Below are positions 33,699-41,301 of a stretch of 41,301 nucleotides of DNA, in pieces; within the stretch, counting starts at the first letter, position 1, and the number at the start of each line of letters is the position of its first letter. The translations under genes and the position numbers were made by a program. Below the pieces are notes generated by a model. The model did not search any database and was not told the DNA's origin. It saw nothing but the letters and a program-made list of their open reading frames with translations. Source of the stretch: Methanobacteriota archaeon (GTDB lineage Archaea; Thermoplasmatota; Poseidoniia; Poseidoniales; Poseidoniaceae); NCBI GenBank assembly GCA_002726495.1, contig PBTH01000011.1, positions 2,788 through 44,088 on the forward strand, read 5' to 3'.

Positions 33699-34289
33699 AT
33701 GAGTAAGGTCGAAAACCTTGCCCAAAACGAGCAGGATACATTGCTTGGCACATCGCTCTCAAGGAGGTTTTCTAAACTCCCATTGTGGCTTAGCCATCCT
33801 GCAAACATCGGCTCCTTTTACGGACTTCTCGTTTCACTTGCACTTATTTTGCCGTATGCATTTAGTGGGGGCAACAACGAGGTTTGGGCCGTTGAATGGA
33901 TTTACCACACCGCTCTGCTTATCGTCGCATGCGCCCTTACCGGTTTTGCATCAATACTTCTCATCGCCTTTTCAAAACGCCATCCTATGGCACCGCCTCG
34001 TTACATTTTGTACCCGATGCCATTTGTAGGATTGGCTTTGCTATCCATTGACCGAACTGGACTTGTTGCAATTCCAAGTCTGTTAACATGGGCCCTTCTT
34101 CTTTTGCCCGGACCCGTATATGTCCACCTTTCATGGGCGCCAAGATGGCGTTTACTTTGCATGGTAGAAGATGGCAAAGACCCGTTTTTGGGCATGGAAA
34201 TCAAGCAAGACAACTCCGAAGCCGAAGAAATGGCGGGAGAGGATACTGAACTGCTTGAAGTCGTTGACAACTTTGAATCTGAAGAATGA
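33699..34289 (+). CDS. Hypothetical four-helix membrane protein
   Basis: A 196-residue protein of unrecognised family with four hydrophobic stretches: IGSFYGLLVSLALILPYAF, IYHTALLIVACALTGFASIL, RYILYPMPFVGLALLSI and IPSLLTWALLLLPGPVYVHL. The cytosolic tail is acidic. Start is uncertain: the ATG at 33699 lacks a ribosome site, and a GTG at 33678 in the same frame would add seven residues. The open frame back to 33483 overlaps the preceding gene and is not used. It ends 2 nt before the convergent aminotransferase-like gene. Confidence 0.6.
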   Translation: MSKVENLAQNEQDTLLGTSLSRRFSKLPLWLSHPANIGSFYGLLVSLALILPYAFSGGNNEVWAVEWIYHTALLIVACALTGFASILLIAFSKRHPMAPPRYILYPMPFVGLALLSIDRTGLVAIPSLLTWALLLLPGPVYVHLSWAPRWRLLCMVEDGKDPFLGMEIKQDNSEAEEMAGEDTELLEVVDNFESEE

Positions 34290-34291
34290 AA

Positions 34292-35473
34292 TCAGATGAG
34301 CCCAAGTTTGGGCCCGACCTTCTCAAAGCAAGCAAGAACCGAATCCAAGTCTTCACGTGAGAGACCTGCAGACATCTGAGTTCGGATTCGAGCTTTATCA
34401 CGAGCGACCATGGGGAAGACAATTGCTCCGGCCATGACCCCTTCCTTGCCCAGTTCGTGTGTCATCGCTTTTGCGACGCTTGATTCCCCACACATTACAG
34501 GAATAATTGGCGTAACAGAATCTCCAGTATCGAACCCAAGACTTTGCAATTCTTTTCGGAAATAGTCAGTATTTTCCCACAAACGGGCATGGTGTTCTGG
34601 CTCATCCATTAAGACCTCAATTGCAGCCTTTTGTGCCGCAGCTACACCTGGTGGCTGGGATCCAGAAAGAAGCCAAGAGCGGGAATGATTCAGAGCGTGA
34701 GTTCGGGTCATCTCCGTTCCTGCAAGAATACCTCCTTGAACACCGAGAGCCTTTGAGAAAGAGCCCGTTTCAAAATCAACCTTTCCTTGAAGTTTGAAGT
34801 GATCAACAATACCAGCGCCGCCATCACCCAGTACACCCTCGCCATGACAATCGTCAACATAGACCATAGCACCGTATTCTTCAGCCAATGAAGTCACCTC
34901 ATCAAGAGGTGCTATGTCTCCATCCATAGAGAATACGCCATCGGTGATGATGAGTTTGCGCTCTGAGGATTCATGGGATTTGAGTACAGCTTCAAGTTCC
35001 CCCATATCGTTGTGCCCGTACACAGCACGGGATGCTTTGGTGAGTCGCACACCATCGATGATTGAGCCATGATTCAAGGCATCGGAAATGATAACATCTT
35101 GAGGGCCTGTAACCAAGGTCGGAATCAACCCTACATTCACCGTATAACCTGCTGAATAAATCAAAGAGGCTTCAACTCCCTTGAATTCTGCTACTTTCTT
35201 TTCAGCCTCAAGGTGGATGTCCATTGTACCGGCAATCGCTCGTACCGAACCGCTACCGGCTCCATAGTAGGCCGTGGCTTCCTGCATTGCGGAAACAACT
35301 TTTGGATGGGTTGTCAAGTTCAAGTAATTGTTCGCAGAAAGCATGATGGTTGGTTTTCCATCCATTTGACAACGAGGTTGATTTGGTCCTTCAAGGGTTG
35401 GAGGCTCCCACAGTAAGGATTTCTCACTCAACTCTTCGTATCGGGACTTCATCCAAGACATATCACCGGGCAT
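34292..35473 (-). CDS. kbl: Glycine C-acetyltransferase-like enzyme (alpha-oxoamine synthase family)
   Basis: PLP enzyme of the alpha-oxoamine synthase family, 393 residues. It has SANNYLNLTTHP, then GAGSGSVRAIAGTMDIHLEA, LIITDGVFSMDGDIAPLDE, VYVDDCHGEGVLGDGG (D207 and H210) and the PLP lysine K241 in ETGSFSKALGVQGG. The best fit is 2-amino-3-ketobutyrate CoA ligase, which makes or splits 2-amino-3-oxobutanoate from glycine and acetyl-CoA. 8-amino-7-oxononanoate synthase and serine palmitoyltransferase are related possibilities, and no threonine dehydrogenase gene is adjacent to settle it. GAGGAG stands just before the ATG. It lies 51 nt after the RsuA-family gene. Confidence 0.84.
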   Translation of the reverse strand: MPGDMSWMKSRYEELSEKSLLWEPPTLEGPNQPRCQMDGKPTIMLSANNYLNLTTHPKVVSAMQEATAYYGAGSGSVRAIAGTMDIHLEAEKKVAEFKGVEASLIYSAGYTVNVGLIPTLVTGPQDVIISDALNHGSIIDGVRLTKASRAVYGHNDMGELEAVLKSHESSERKLIITDGVFSMDGDIAPLDEVTSLAEEYGAMVYVDDCHGEGVLGDGGAGIVDHFKLQGKVDFETGSFSKALGVQGGILAGTEMTRTHALNHSRSWLLSGSQPPGVAAAQKAAIEVLMDEPEHHARLWENTDYFRKELQSLGFDTGDSVTPIIPVMCGESSVAKAMTHELGKEGVMAGAIVFPMVARDKARIRTQMSAGLSREDLDSVLACFEKVGPKLGLI

Positions 35474-35524
35474 AGATACTCCTCATGCAGACCAACAGGC
35501 CTTCGTTCAAGGTCTTTTGTCTGC

Positions 35525-36289
35525 TCAGTGTTGAAAGACGAGATCTGAAATTTCTTGTTTCTTCATTGGACAGAATTCGCCGTCGCCCAACTCAAAATCA
35601 CTGAGTATAAGGGACTCTATTCCCAATCGGTGAAGGTGAATGACTTCATTTCCTACAGCCTCCAACATCCGACGCACTTGCCGTTTTTTCCCTTCGCTAA
35701 TGGTCAATTGAAGCAGGTCGGACTCAACACGTCGCGCAACAGCTGGCCTTGAGGTATAAGAGGTGACCACGCCAGAATCTTCCACATGAATTTCAACGCC
35801 TTGCTGCAATGATTTTAGTTGCTTTGATGAAACTTCATCACGAGTAACAACTTCGTATGTTTTCCGAATTTCACGTTCTGGTGAAGTGATATCATGGACC
35901 AACGTTCCATCGGTTGTCACCAACAACAACCCCGTCGTCGCTTCATCAAGACGGCCTACGGTCAACAGCCGGTCGTACGTACTGGGATCAACCGAATCAA
36001 CAAACAATTCAAACACCGAGCGTTTGTTGAGTGAACGTTCTTGCTGACTTAGGCGAGAGCAAATGTAGCCTACAGGTTTGTTGAGGAGAAATGTCGTATG
36101 GTCATTTGGTAATTCCAACAACTGGCCTCGATACTCTACAGGCTTTGTTCTCGGATTGAATTGAAAACTGATGTCTTTAATGACCGAACCCTTGACGGTT
36201 ATATCACCGTCCCATATGGCCTGTTTGACATCTCTCTTGGACGAAAAATGTCCAGTTTTAGAAAGAAATTGGTGAAGGCGCAATTTCAT
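35525..36289 (-). CDS. RsuA/RluB-family pseudouridine synthase
   Basis: Ribosomal RNA pseudouridine synthase of the RsuA/RluBEF family, 254 residues. An N-terminal S4 RNA-binding domain (RLHQFLSKTGHFSSKRDVKQ, about 3-60) is followed by the catalytic domain with FLLNKPVGYICS, VGRLDEATTGLLLVT (catalytic D115) and ISEGKKRQVRRMLEAVGNEV. This family is mainly bacterial; archaea usually rely on guide RNAs and Cbf5, so transfer from bacteria is likely. The ATG at 36289 is chosen over a TTG at 36307. It is probably co-transcribed with the enzyme gene after it. Confidence 0.88.
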   Translation of the reverse strand: MKLRLHQFLSKTGHFSSKRDVKQAIWDGDITVKGSVIKDISFQFNPRTKPVEYRGQLLELPNDHTTFLLNKPVGYICSRLSQQERSLNKRSVFELFVDSVDPSTYDRLLTVGRLDEATTGLLLVTTDGTLVHDITSPEREIRKTYEVVTRDEVSSKQLKSLQQGVEIHVEDSGVVTSYTSRPAVARRVESDLLQLTISEGKKRQVRRMLEAVGNEVIHLHRLGIESLILSDFELGDGEFCPMKKQEISDLVFQH

Positions 36290-36380
36290 CTTACCAACCG
36301 TTTGCAACCTGTCGCCCTTTCCTCATCAACTCTCCTACTGTTCTCGTTCATGGAGAACAATTAACACACGTTATTGATTC

Positions 36381-37760
36381 TTGGAAACAAAATTCATTGA
36401 TTTTTGGGAAAACCTTGACAGACAGGGCGGCATGAGACAATCAGCGATGTTCACTGAAGACGAACTTAAAGCGTGGTACACCACGAACCAATTGGATTTG
36501 GAATGGTTGGAAAAACCATCCAGACATCAATTTCGGTGGCGTTTGAACAACGATCGTTGGGTGACATTGGCACGACAAGTAAGTCATGAGCAATCGTTGA
36601 GGAAACAATTTTCGAAACAGGCTCCCAGAGATTTGTACATTGGGACATCTGCTTGGCTTAACCCAGTAGACCTCCCCCGATTAAAGGATGAACATGCTCC
36701 TGCGCCCATATTGCTTGACCATCTGGTAGTGTTTGATATCGACTTTAGGCCCTTTTGCTACCGACGTTTGGAGCGCGCCAGACAGGTGACAAACAGCCTT
36801 CTTCACTGGCTTGAACAACATGAAGATTTGTCGTTGCAATACATCAGCTATAGCGGAGGTAAAGGATTTCATTTGGTCCTTAAAGACAACGATCGGAGCA
36901 TCTTTGGAACTCCTGAACCCCGACTGCGCGAGCAGAAGGTAAGAGATTCTCGGAAGAAACTTCTCAATCGGGTTCTTGACGCAGGGTTTGAAGTTGACCC
37001 CACAGTTACTGCTGACACACGACGAATTATTCGTTTGCCTGGTTCACTTCACGGGACAACAGGGTGGTGTTGCACACGAATCTCACGTGAGCAATTAAGT
37101 CAACCGTTGAAGACATGGCGCAGTACAATTCCCCGAAACAAACGGCATGCTAGAATGAAGTATTGGCCCTTAGGATTGGGCGGTACATTCAGTTCTCTTG
37201 TCGCATTGACCACGCGACCCTTGAAGCGAAAGAAAACAAAAAAACAACATCCACCGAGTAGGAACCCTGCACCTCAATCAATCAGTATGCAAATGAGCAG
37301 CCAGGTAGTTGGGACAAAGGGAAGAAGTGCGCTCATGGCTTGGGTTCCGACCCGATGGAAAGAAGGTCAACGAACATATTTCATCAAAACTTTAACAGAA
37401 AAAGGATGGACTCCAATCTACAACTTTACCGACGGAACTCATGAATTCGTGATCGTCCCACGTGCCATTCCAATTCAGCAACTTCGAAAAGAATTACCAA
37501 AATTAGGCTTGCAACAACTTGCTACTGAAATCGGTACCTTGGGTCACTATTGGATTGACATGAGCACGCCTCAGCAAGGAGAAAAGGATGCAGATGAACT
37601 CAGGCATATCGGCAGATGGGATGAAGGAGCATCCATCAGCAACGTTCCTTGGTCATCAACTCATATTGAAGCCCTAAGGCGCTTGGATGTAGAGGTGGAT
37701 CCCGATGGTGATGTTGCAGGGCGTCCTGAACCTGCGATGCGAATTGTTACAAAAGTGTGA
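36381..37760 (+). CDS. Archaeo-eukaryotic primase (PriS-like) domain protein
   Basis: A 459-residue protein with the three motifs of archaeo-eukaryotic primases: LVVFDIDFRP (D119, D121), ISYSGGKGFHLVL (158-164) and VDPTVTADTRRIIRLP with GSLHGTTG after it (D206, D212, R218, H224). These match PriS, the small catalytic subunit of archaeal primase. The N-terminus lacks the REF motif and zinc-binding loop expected of standard PriS, and the C-terminal 200 residues, with a Lys-rich linker at about 270-300, are not recognised. It may be the only PriS of a diverged lineage or an accessory primase. The first codon is TTG (36381); ATG at 36432 is a real alternative. Confidence 0.72.
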   Translation: METKFIDFWENLDRQGGMRQSAMFTEDELKAWYTTNQLDLEWLEKPSRHQFRWRLNNDRWVTLARQVSHEQSLRKQFSKQAPRDLYIGTSAWLNPVDLPRLKDEHAPAPILLDHLVVFDIDFRPFCYRRLERARQVTNSLLHWLEQHEDLSLQYISYSGGKGFHLVLKDNDRSIFGTPEPRLREQKVRDSRKKLLNRVLDAGFEVDPTVTADTRRIIRLPGSLHGTTGWCCTRISREQLSQPLKTWRSTIPRNKRHARMKYWPLGLGGTFSSLVALTTRPLKRKKTKKQHPPSRNPAPQSISMQMSSQVVGTKGRSALMAWVPTRWKEGQRTYFIKTLTEKGWTPIYNFTDGTHEFVIVPRAIPIQQLRKELPKLGLQQLATEIGTLGHYWIDMSTPQQGEKDADELRHIGRWDEGASISNVPWSSTHIEALRRLDVEVDPDGDVAGRPEPAMRIVTKV

Positions 37761-37762
37761 AC

Positions 37763-37770
37763 GTTTATAT
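37763..37770 (+). promoter_or_regulatory. TATA-like box after the primase gene
   Basis: GTTTATAT begins 2 nt after the primase stop and is one of the best TATA-like boxes in the window. It predicts initiation near 37793, about 100 nt before the small gene at 37891. Confidence 0.5.
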
Positions 37771-37821
37771 GCCGTCTGTCTAAACAATATTTGTCCAAGA
37801 GAGCTTAACGGCAATGACCTT

Positions 37822-37876
37822 CCCGATAATATCGGGGGAATCCAACCGACTGCGGGACTCGGACAGTCCCGCAGTC
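37822..37876 (+). other. Two tandem hairpins in a leader region (possible structured RNA)
   Basis: Hairpin 1: CCCGAT (37822-37827), loop AAT, ATCGGG (37831-37836). Hairpin 2: GACTGCGGGACT (37848-37859) and its perfect complement AGTCCCGCAGTC (37865-37876) around the 5-nt loop CGGAC. Both lie after a TATA-like box and before the ATG at 37891, which has no ribosome site. They are GC-rich compared with their flanks. They could be a regulatory leader, a small RNA, or a processing signal after the primase gene. No oligo-T run follows, so a simple terminator is unlikely. Confidence 0.55.
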
Positions 37877-37890
37877 ACGAGTTGATTCAA

Positions 37891-38151
37891 ATGGGAATAT
37901 TCAATTTCATCCTCAAACTTCTCAAGGGAGAAGGTGGAAATTTAAGCATTAATCCAAGTTTCGGAGGAGGATCTCGAAGCAGCCGCGGCCACCATGGAAA
38001 CGGGTACAACAAGGTGATGGACATGGCCGGAGTTAGCCCAGGAGCCAGTGAAGAAGCGGTAAGAAGCGGACTTGAAGCCCAGTACTTTTCATCCAGATCC
38101 ATTGACCTCCTTCTGGCGTCACCAACATTCAGAAAAATGATGAATTGGTGA
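37891..38151 (+). CDS. Small hypothetical protein
   Basis: The ORF starting at 37891 encodes 86 residues, MGIFNFILKLLKGEGG at the start, then a Gly/Ser/Arg/His-rich segment with NPSFGGGSRSSRGHHGNGYN, and a helical C-terminus with SGLEAQYFSSRSIDLLLASP. I do not recognise a family. The frame is open back to 37705, but that stretch crosses the primase end and the leader hairpins, so the internal ATG is preferred. The N-terminal amphipathic helix could bind membranes. The coding call is moderate because of the small size. Confidence 0.45.
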   Translation: MGIFNFILKLLKGEGGNLSINPSFGGGSRSSRGHHGNGYNKVMDMAGVSPGASEEAVRSGLEAQYFSSRSIDLLLASPTFRKMMNW

Positions 38152-38244
38152 ACTCAATTAGAAGCCCATACGAGGCCTCCGATCAGTTTGTTCTGCCAAT
38201 TATCCCTAATTTAGATAGAGATTATCTTTGACGTTCAATCATTC

Positions 38245-41200
38245 TCAGCTCTTGACCCATTGGCCTGTTGTTGGGTCCCGATAGAACAAAGTTCCACTTC
38301 CTTCAGGGAATTCAATCCATTCCTTTCCATCGTCCTTCATCGCACCCCGGGTTTGATATGGAGGTACTTGAGAACTTGATTGAGAAAGCAGTTCAGGTTC
38401 TTTTTCTCGTCTCAAATAAAATCCAATGCCGGCTAAAACGACAATAAGAATCGTCCCCGCCAATATCAATGTTGTATCCACTGCCAGACTCTCGCCATCG
38501 GATGCGACCTCCGACTGGGCCTGGCTTACTGAACACCCTAACTGATTGGAGATTTCGTCTTCAGGGGTTTTTGCACACTCATCAACAGCATCAGAAATCC
38601 CATCCTTATCTGAGTCACGCTGCCAACTTGAGCAGCCGTCCGGTGAATTGTCTGGTTTGATGGTGTCTGGACATAGGTCTACATCATTGCGAATCCCGTC
38701 TGCGTCATCGTCCTTTTGATTCCATGAGCAACCGTCTGCGTCAACGGTTAAATTCTCCCCAGTTTGAGGGCAAATATCAATCCCAGTACAATTTGATGGC
38801 CCTGCAGAAGGACTGCCAGAATCACATACAGAATCTAAATCAGCATCGACTTGAAGGTCCGAACAACCAATTTCATCAACGGATGAATTGCTAGCGGTAA
38901 GGGGGCATTGGTCCCAATAATCGTTCAGTAAATCGCTATCGCTGTCGCGTTGTTTCTCACCGCATCCATCTGCGTTTGCATCCTCATCCAGCCCAGTGTC
39001 TGGACAGACATCAACCCCGTTTGGAACATCATCTTCATCTTCATCCTGTTGTTCCCAACTGCAACCAGCTGCATTTGCGATATTTCCTGGTTGAGTCTTT
39101 GGGCAGAGATCAATTCCTTGACATCCGGACGGGCCTGCACTCAACGCGCCCTGGTCGCAAATTCCATCTGAGTCTTGGTCCACTTGAATATCAGAGCATC
39201 CGCTTTCATCAATGAGGGCTAGATATACTGTACTTGTACACAGGTCCAAACCGTTGACAACTCCATCTTCATCATCGTCCAGTTGTTCCCAACTGCAACC
39301 ATCTTCATTTGGAAACTCCTCCAAATTTGTGCTCGGACAAAGGTCCAGTACATCTTGTACCCCGTCCCCATCTGAATCAGGCATCCAGAGGTAATATCCT
39401 TCCTGATGGTATTCGTTTTCATCACCGACGTACGTCAAAAACGATGTTTGATTTGGGAAGAAGACGGGTCTTCCAATTGAGGTATTGATGTAATTGGGAG
39501 GCATGGCAAGTTCCAGACTTCCATTTTCGTCAACAAGATATGTTTGCATGGACGAATTATAATTCCAACCCCCGTCGTATGATGCATTGACGAGCATAAC
39601 ATAGAGAAGGTCGCTGCTTCTTGAAAATTCAAGCGACAACTGTAACGGCCCCGAATAGTAACCGTTGCCCTCTTCAAATGAGATGATAGATTTGAAAAGA
39701 AAAGATTCCATGGAGTACGTCCGAATGATCTCGTCCGAATACACATAGAGGCTATCTCCGTCAGGAGAAAGAAGAAGGTCATCACCGTCATCTATTGACC
39801 TACTTTGGAGTAAATAACCGTCGTTTAGATCCCATAGATTCAGTGACCTGCTCGTAAGACCAATGAGCGAAGTTCCATCGTGCGTGAAGATAAGTTGCCT
39901 AGGGTAATGGTCTTCATCCTCAAACGCTATTTCATGTGTTGTGAGGTCGATCACTACGGTACTCCCTGAGTAACTGCTGGCGGAATACATCGATGCAGCC
40001 AAATGTGTCCCATCTGGACTCACCACAGGATCACGAAATGAAGAACAATCAGTGCTCACTAAAAAATCCCAAGAACGCATATCGTTTGCACTGTCCCACA
40101 GATAGTATCCACATTCTGCATCTCGCCAATATTCACTTTCCCAAAGAATCAACACATCAACACCATTTGGCATCCAAAGATAATCGTAGACCATTCGACT
40201 TTCATTGTCAAATATGTGTTCTCTGACAAGAGAAAGTGATTCATCTCTAAGCACGATGCTACCTGCTTGTGCTGTCAGCGCGTGGTTTCCGATAGGAGAC
40301 CATCTTAGCCCCAACATGCTAACAGCATCAATCGGTTGTGATGACATTGCCCATGAAAGTATATTTGGGCAGGACGAAACATCGTAAAGCGGGCAATTGT
40401 CTTGTGCATCAACAACCCCATCTCCGTCAACGTCGCGTTGGTTGCTGCTGCAACCGTAGATGTTACTGAATTCAGTTGAAATCGTACCCGGGCAGATGTC
40501 GTCAGAATCAGAGACACCATCATCGTCACTGTCCTGCAATTGGGCGAGTGAACACCCACTGCTGTCAGCACTATCACTCGTTTTGGTTCTCGGACATATA
40601 TCATCTCGGTCGTTAACTCCATCCAAGTCAGTATCCTTTTGGCTCAACGCACAGCCTTTTGCATCAGCGTCTTCATCTCCTGAAGTGGAGGGGCAGATGT
40701 CCTGTACATTTGCTACGCCGTCTGAATCATCATCAGGCATCCATCCTGAAAGATAGGTCTCATAGCAGCGTTCAGCAAGAACAAGAAGTTCTCCATCACC
40801 GGAAACAAATCTGAATTTTGTCGCTCCATCAGAATAACAATCATGATCAGGGCCAGTTACCGTTGAGATTTCCTGCCAGTTGCTCGTGGAATAAATGTCA
40901 TAGTCTTCTCCATTTTGGAACATGATAGAATCTGAATCCACGGAAAATGAAACAGGTCCCGATGCCGATGAAGAAGAAAACTCCAAACTGTAATCTGAGG
41001 TTGAATAAGCTGACACACCATACTCAGAATTCATCACAAGATAGTCACCATCTGGGTCTACAGACAGTGGCCCAACCCCGGTGTTTTGAGTCAGAGTAAA
41101 GCTTCGCTTCATGACCCACTGATAACCTACAAACGGGATGTTTTCAAACTCGTATTCATTTCCAGTGGCATCGTTGTTGACGTACCAGAGGATGTCTTCA

Positions 41201-41301
41201 GTCGGATGGTGAACGGCATAGATGCCGGTCGAACTGGTTCCTGTCACTTCTTCCCAATCTGGCCCCTCATACATTTTTCCACCGTCTTCACCGGTCATAA
41301 A
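38245..41301 (-). CDS. Large surface protein with thrombospondin-3 repeats and beta-propeller parts (start cut off)
   Basis: At least 1018 residues; the N-terminus lies beyond the right edge. From the visible start: a beta-rich part of about 185 residues, four TSP3-type calcium repeats (about 188-312; pattern D-x-D-x-D-G-V-x-x-x-x-D-x-C-P), a propeller-like part of about 340 residues with repeated SPDG turns (VSPDGTHLAASM, LSPDGDSLYVYS), and about eight more TSP3-like repeats (about 656-930). A membrane helix follows (TTLILAGTILIVVLAGIGFYL), then RREKE and a cytosolic tail ending in SGTLFYRDPTTGQWVKS. Cysteines recur once or twice per repeat. It is probably a calcium-stabilised cell-surface protein; binding partner unknown. 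Confidence 0.88.
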   Translation of the reverse strand, partial: FMTGEDGGKMYEGPDWEEVTGTSSTGIYAVHHPTEDILWYVNNDATGNEYEFENIPFVGYQWVMKRSFTLTQNTGVGPLSVDPDGDYLVMNSEYGVSAYSTSDYSLEFSSSSASGPVSFSVDSDSIMFQNGEDYDIYSTSNWQEISTVTGPDHDCYSDGATKFRFVSGDGELLVLAERCYETYLSGWMPDDDSDGVANVQDICPSTSGDEDADAKGCALSQKDTDLDGVNDRDDICPRTKTSDSADSSGCSLAQLQDSDDDGVSDSDDICPGTISTEFSNIYGCSSNQRDVDGDGVVDAQDNCPLYDVSSCPNILSWAMSSQPIDAVSMLGLRWSPIGNHALTAQAGSIVLRDESLSLVREHIFDNESRMVYDYLWMPNGVDVLILWESEYWRDAECGYYLWDSANDMRSWDFLVSTDCSSFRDPVVSPDGTHLAASMYSASSYSGSTVVIDLTTHEIAFEDEDHYPRQLIFTHDGTSLIGLTSRSLNLWDLNDGYLLQSRSIDDGDDLLLSPDGDSLYVYSDEIIRTYSMESFLFKSIISFEEGNGYYSGPLQLSLEFSRSSDLLYVMLVNASYDGGWNYNSSMQTYLVDENGSLELAMPPNYINTSIGRPVFFPNQTSFLTYVGDENEYHQEGYYLWMPDSDGDGVQDVLDLCPSTNLEEFPNEDGCSWEQLDDDEDGVVNGLDLCTSTVYLALIDESGCSDIQVDQDSDGICDQGALSAGPSGCQGIDLCPKTQPGNIANAAGCSWEQQDEDEDDVPNGVDVCPDTGLDEDANADGCGEKQRDSDSDLLNDYWDQCPLTASNSSVDEIGCSDLQVDADLDSVCDSGSPSAGPSNCTGIDICPQTGENLTVDADGCSWNQKDDDADGIRNDVDLCPDTIKPDNSPDGCSSWQRDSDKDGISDAVDECAKTPEDEISNQLGCSVSQAQSEVASDGESLAVDTTLILAGTILIVVLAGIGFYLRREKEPELLSQSSSQVPPYQTRGAMKDDGKEWIEFPEGSGTLFYRDPTTGQWVKS

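Noticed and set aside
37705..37890. Longer form of the small Gly-rich protein starting inside the primase gene
   Set aside because: It would translate the hairpins and overlap the primase end; the residues are Cys/Asn-rich and unlike the remainder.
38400..40740. Repeated DNA in the surface protein gene as a repeat array or CRISPR-like element
   Set aside because: The repetition is at the protein level (TSP3 Asp-rich motifs), with varied codons and spacing; there are no identical direct repeats with unique spacers.

Overview
The window looks like a piece of an archaeal chromosome, most probably a marine planktonic euryarchaeon of the Thermoplasmatota (Poseidoniales / Marine Group II type). 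The archaeal signs are an archaeosine-type tRNA-guanine transglycosylase with a PUA domain, a CTP-dependent riboflavin kinase, a DUF835 protein, an archaeo-eukaryotic-type primase, and several ATGs lying 22-26 nt after a TATA-like box, as expected for leaderless mRNAs. The marine Thermoplasmatota guess rests on the large anchored protein with thrombospondin-type-3 repeats and on the bacterial-looking metabolic genes (FolD, TatC, Suf, RsuA family). It is an inference; no rRNA or phylogeny is available here. Genes are packed tightly, with many 4-bp overlaps and three tail-to-tail overlaps. I see no mobile element, CRISPR array or phage.

Layout. 1-3646 (minus): sufC-sufB-sufD-sufS, an Fe-S cluster assembly operon cut by the left edge. 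An Nfu-type Fe-S carrier is divergent to it at 3854. 4368-14811 (plus): tgtA, two interleaved ABC-2 exporters (ATPase, permease, ATPase, permease), an AttH/CrtC-like lipocalin candidate, a membrane PH-domain protein, a small helical protein and truA. 14800-19946 is mostly minus: ribK, two YbjQ-family proteins, pheS, a zinc-ribbon membrane protein and a class I aminotransferase, with one small acidic plus-strand gene at 15348. A tRNA-Thr(UGU) is at 20046. 20182-23208 (plus): a small DUF2892-like membrane protein, folD, a translationally coupled disordered membrane protein, and a PHP phosphoesterase. 23168-25443 (minus): an Aur1-like PAP2 membrane enzyme and tatC. 25561: a glycerophosphodiester phosphodiesterase that looks circularly permuted. 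26727-32436 (minus): a three-gene operon (DUF835 protein, a DnaA-like AAA+ protein lacking the Walker A lysine, a YkgJ cysteine-cluster protein), a terminator, then a mitochondrial-like citrate synthase. 32545-34289 (plus): DUF309 and two membrane proteins. 34292-36289 (minus): RsuA-family pseudouridine synthase and glycine C-acetyltransferase-like enzyme. 36381-38151 (plus): PriS-like primase, a hairpin-rich leader and a small protein. 38245-41301 (minus): the TSP3/beta-propeller surface protein, cut by the right edge.

Best candidates for something undescribed are the DUF835 + degenerate DnaA-like AAA+ operon (28466-32436), the GDPD-like enzyme whose HRG motif sits at the C-terminus (25561-26739), the ArcTGT that has lost its zinc ligands, and the hairpin-rich leader at about 37790-37890.
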